NCBI GenBank assembly: GCA_019752835.1 | Contig: JAIELR010000137.1 | Coordinates: 1 to 5,682, forward strand | Length of the DNA: 5,682 bases | Direction: 5' to 3' | Source: Gammaproteobacteria bacterium | Lineage (GTDB): Bacteria; Pseudomonadota; Gammaproteobacteria; UBA1113 | Part shown: in pieces, positions 4,707 through 5,682 of the stretch | How positions within the stretch are numbered: the first letter of the stretch is position 1 | How the letters are laid out: every line of letters begins with the position of its first letter | Made by a program: the position numbers and the translations under genes | The notes under the pieces: model-generated | Database searches by the model: none | Told to the model about the DNA's origin: nothing | What the model saw: only the letters and a program-made list of their open reading frames with translations

Positions 4707-5682
4707 ATGAAATATATACACGAACATTCAAACTGGCCAGATTTATATTGGGATAATGAAAAATTAGCTGTTCAGCTAGCATTAGTCCGCCATCAACAGG
4801 GGTTTTTGTTAGGTCGAATGAGTGCCTTTGGATTTGAGCTTCGAACAGAGGCAAATCTTGAAGTTCTGACTACAGATGTTATTAAATCAAGTGAGATTGA
4901 AGGCGAAAGACTTCAAGAAGAGCAAGTTCGCTCTTCAATAGCTCGTAACTTGGGCATCGATCTAGGAGGATTACCTCCTGCCAATAGACATGTTGATGGC
5001 GTAGTAGAAATGATGTTGGATGCGACACAGAGATACGAGCAGGCTCTCAGTGAAGAGCGTTTATTTGCTTGGCATAGCGCTTTATTTCCAAGCACCTACA
5101 GTGTACTACGCAAAATTACCGTGGGTACATGGCGAACGCCTCAAGCTGGTCCCATGCAAGTAGTATCGGGACCTATGGGTAGGGAGCGCATTCATTTTGA
5201 AGCGCCCGCAGCCGAGCGTCTAGAATATGAAATGAGGGTCTTTTTAGATTGGTTTAATCATGCTGAAAAAATCGATCCTTTTTTAAAAGCCGGTGTTGCT
5301 CATTTTTGGTTTGTTACTATACATCCATTTGACGATGGCAATGGACGCATTGCTCGAGCACTTGCTGATATGTGTTTGGCAAGAGCGGATGGTATACCAG
5401 AGCGATTTTATAGTATGTCCTCGAGTATTCTGCGAGCACGTAAAAGTTATTATGATGTACTTGAAACTACTCAAAAAGGTGATCTTGATATTACCCCTTG
5501 GTTAGAATGGTTTCTCGATTGCCTGAGTCAATCAATAGAAAATGCTGACGAAATACTTAATACGGTTCTATATAAAGCCCATGTTTGGGAAAAACTAAAA
5601 AATCACGCAATTAATGAGCGTCAACGTAAGGTAATAAATGATTTATTAGGTAATTTTCGTGGGAATCTGACTACCAGTAAAT
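4707..5682 (+). CDS. fic: Fic family protein adenylyltransferase with DUF4172-type N-terminus (3' end cut by window)
   Basis: The frame is open for 325 codons to the right edge. Relatives with this layout are about 370 aa, so roughly 45 residues are missing. The N-terminal region (about 5-80) matches DUF4172 (NWPDLYWDNEKL, GFLLGRM). It contains the inhibitory motif (S/T)xxxE(G/N) as S61-S-E-I-E65-G66, whose Glu blocks productive ATP binding in class II Fic enzymes. The Fic core carries the complete catalytic motif HPFDDGNGRIAR (206-217) with catalytic His206, metal-binding Asp210 and the phosphate-binding GNGR. From about residue 302 (NERQRKVINDLL, then LTTSK) a C-terminal winged helix begins. 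The enzyme should transfer AMP from ATP to a hydroxyl of a target protein, with activity held back by its own inhibitory helix. The winged helix makes autoregulation through the repeats just upstream plausible. The target is unknown. Confidence 0.95.
   Translation, partial: MKYIHEHSNWPDLYWDNEKLAVQLALVRHQQGFLLGRMSAFGFELRTEANLEVLTTDVIKSSEIEGERLQEEQVRSSIARNLGIDLGGLPPANRHVDGVVEMMLDATQRYEQALSEERLFAWHSALFPSTYSVLRKITVGTWRTPQAGPMQVVSGPMGRERIHFEAPAAERLEYEMRVFLDWFNHAEKIDPFLKAGVAHFWFVTIHPFDDGNGRIARALADMCLARADGIPERFYSMSSSILRARKSYYDVLETTQKGDLDITPWLEWFLDCLSQSIENADEILNTVLYKAHVWEKLKNHAINERQRKVINDLLGNFRGNLTTSK

Noticed and set aside
4672..5505. Short frames on both strands within the Fic region (4672-4854, 4913-5095 and 5283-5474 minus; 5293-5505 plus)
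   Set aside because: All lie within or overlap the long Fic reading frame, which has the complete catalytic motif; none has a family resemblance or ribosome site.

Overview
The window is AT-rich bacterial DNA with two parts. The left half (about 283-3054) is a compact four-gene operon on the minus strand. The right half holds two genes on the plus strand, one complete and one cut by the window end. The organism cannot be named from this sequence. The sigma-70-like promoter, good Shine-Dalgarno sites and AT-rich codon use fit a low-GC gammaproteobacterium. The eukaryote-like NTAN1-type enzyme and a Glu-rich C-terminus would suit a Legionella-like host-associated lineage, but that is only an inference.

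Minus-strand operon, in transcription order: an ABC ATPase (2986-2144), a six-TM ABC-2-like permease (2147-1479), a short YtrA-type GntR repressor (1477-1106) and a membrane-anchored GIN/DUF2807 beta-solenoid protein (1116-283). The junctions are 4-bp overlap, 1-bp gap and 11-bp overlap, so the genes are almost certainly co-transcribed and translationally coupled. A near-consensus promoter (TTGACA, 17 bp, TACAAT) lies upstream. A 24-bp near-perfect palindrome directly downstream of its -10 box is the obvious operator for the GntR protein. The inferred picture is an autorepressed export or envelope-stress module whose surface partner is the GIN protein.

The stretch 3025-3468 has no supportable gene. 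It contains the operon promoter, a short segment resembling the repeated end of an insertion sequence bracketed by an 11-bp direct repeat, and probably the promoter of the next gene.

Plus strand: 3469-4590 encodes a 373-aa protein whose N-terminal part carries the Thr/Cys/His active-site spacing of CheD and NTAN1 cysteine amidohydrolases, plus a DDRQ block like that of NTAN1 (protein N-terminal asparagine amidohydrolase). Its C-terminal third is helical and unexplained. After a 116-bp gap packed with five copies of TGCGGAGA in inverted and direct orientation comes a Fic AMP-transferase gene (4707 to the edge). This Fic protein has an N-terminal DUF4172-type region, a class II inhibitory motif, a complete catalytic motif and the start of a C-terminal winged helix. 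The repeats overlap its probable -10 box and abut its ribosome binding site, so they look like its control region.

At the left edge a 38-codon reading frame on the minus strand is probably the 5' end of another gene.
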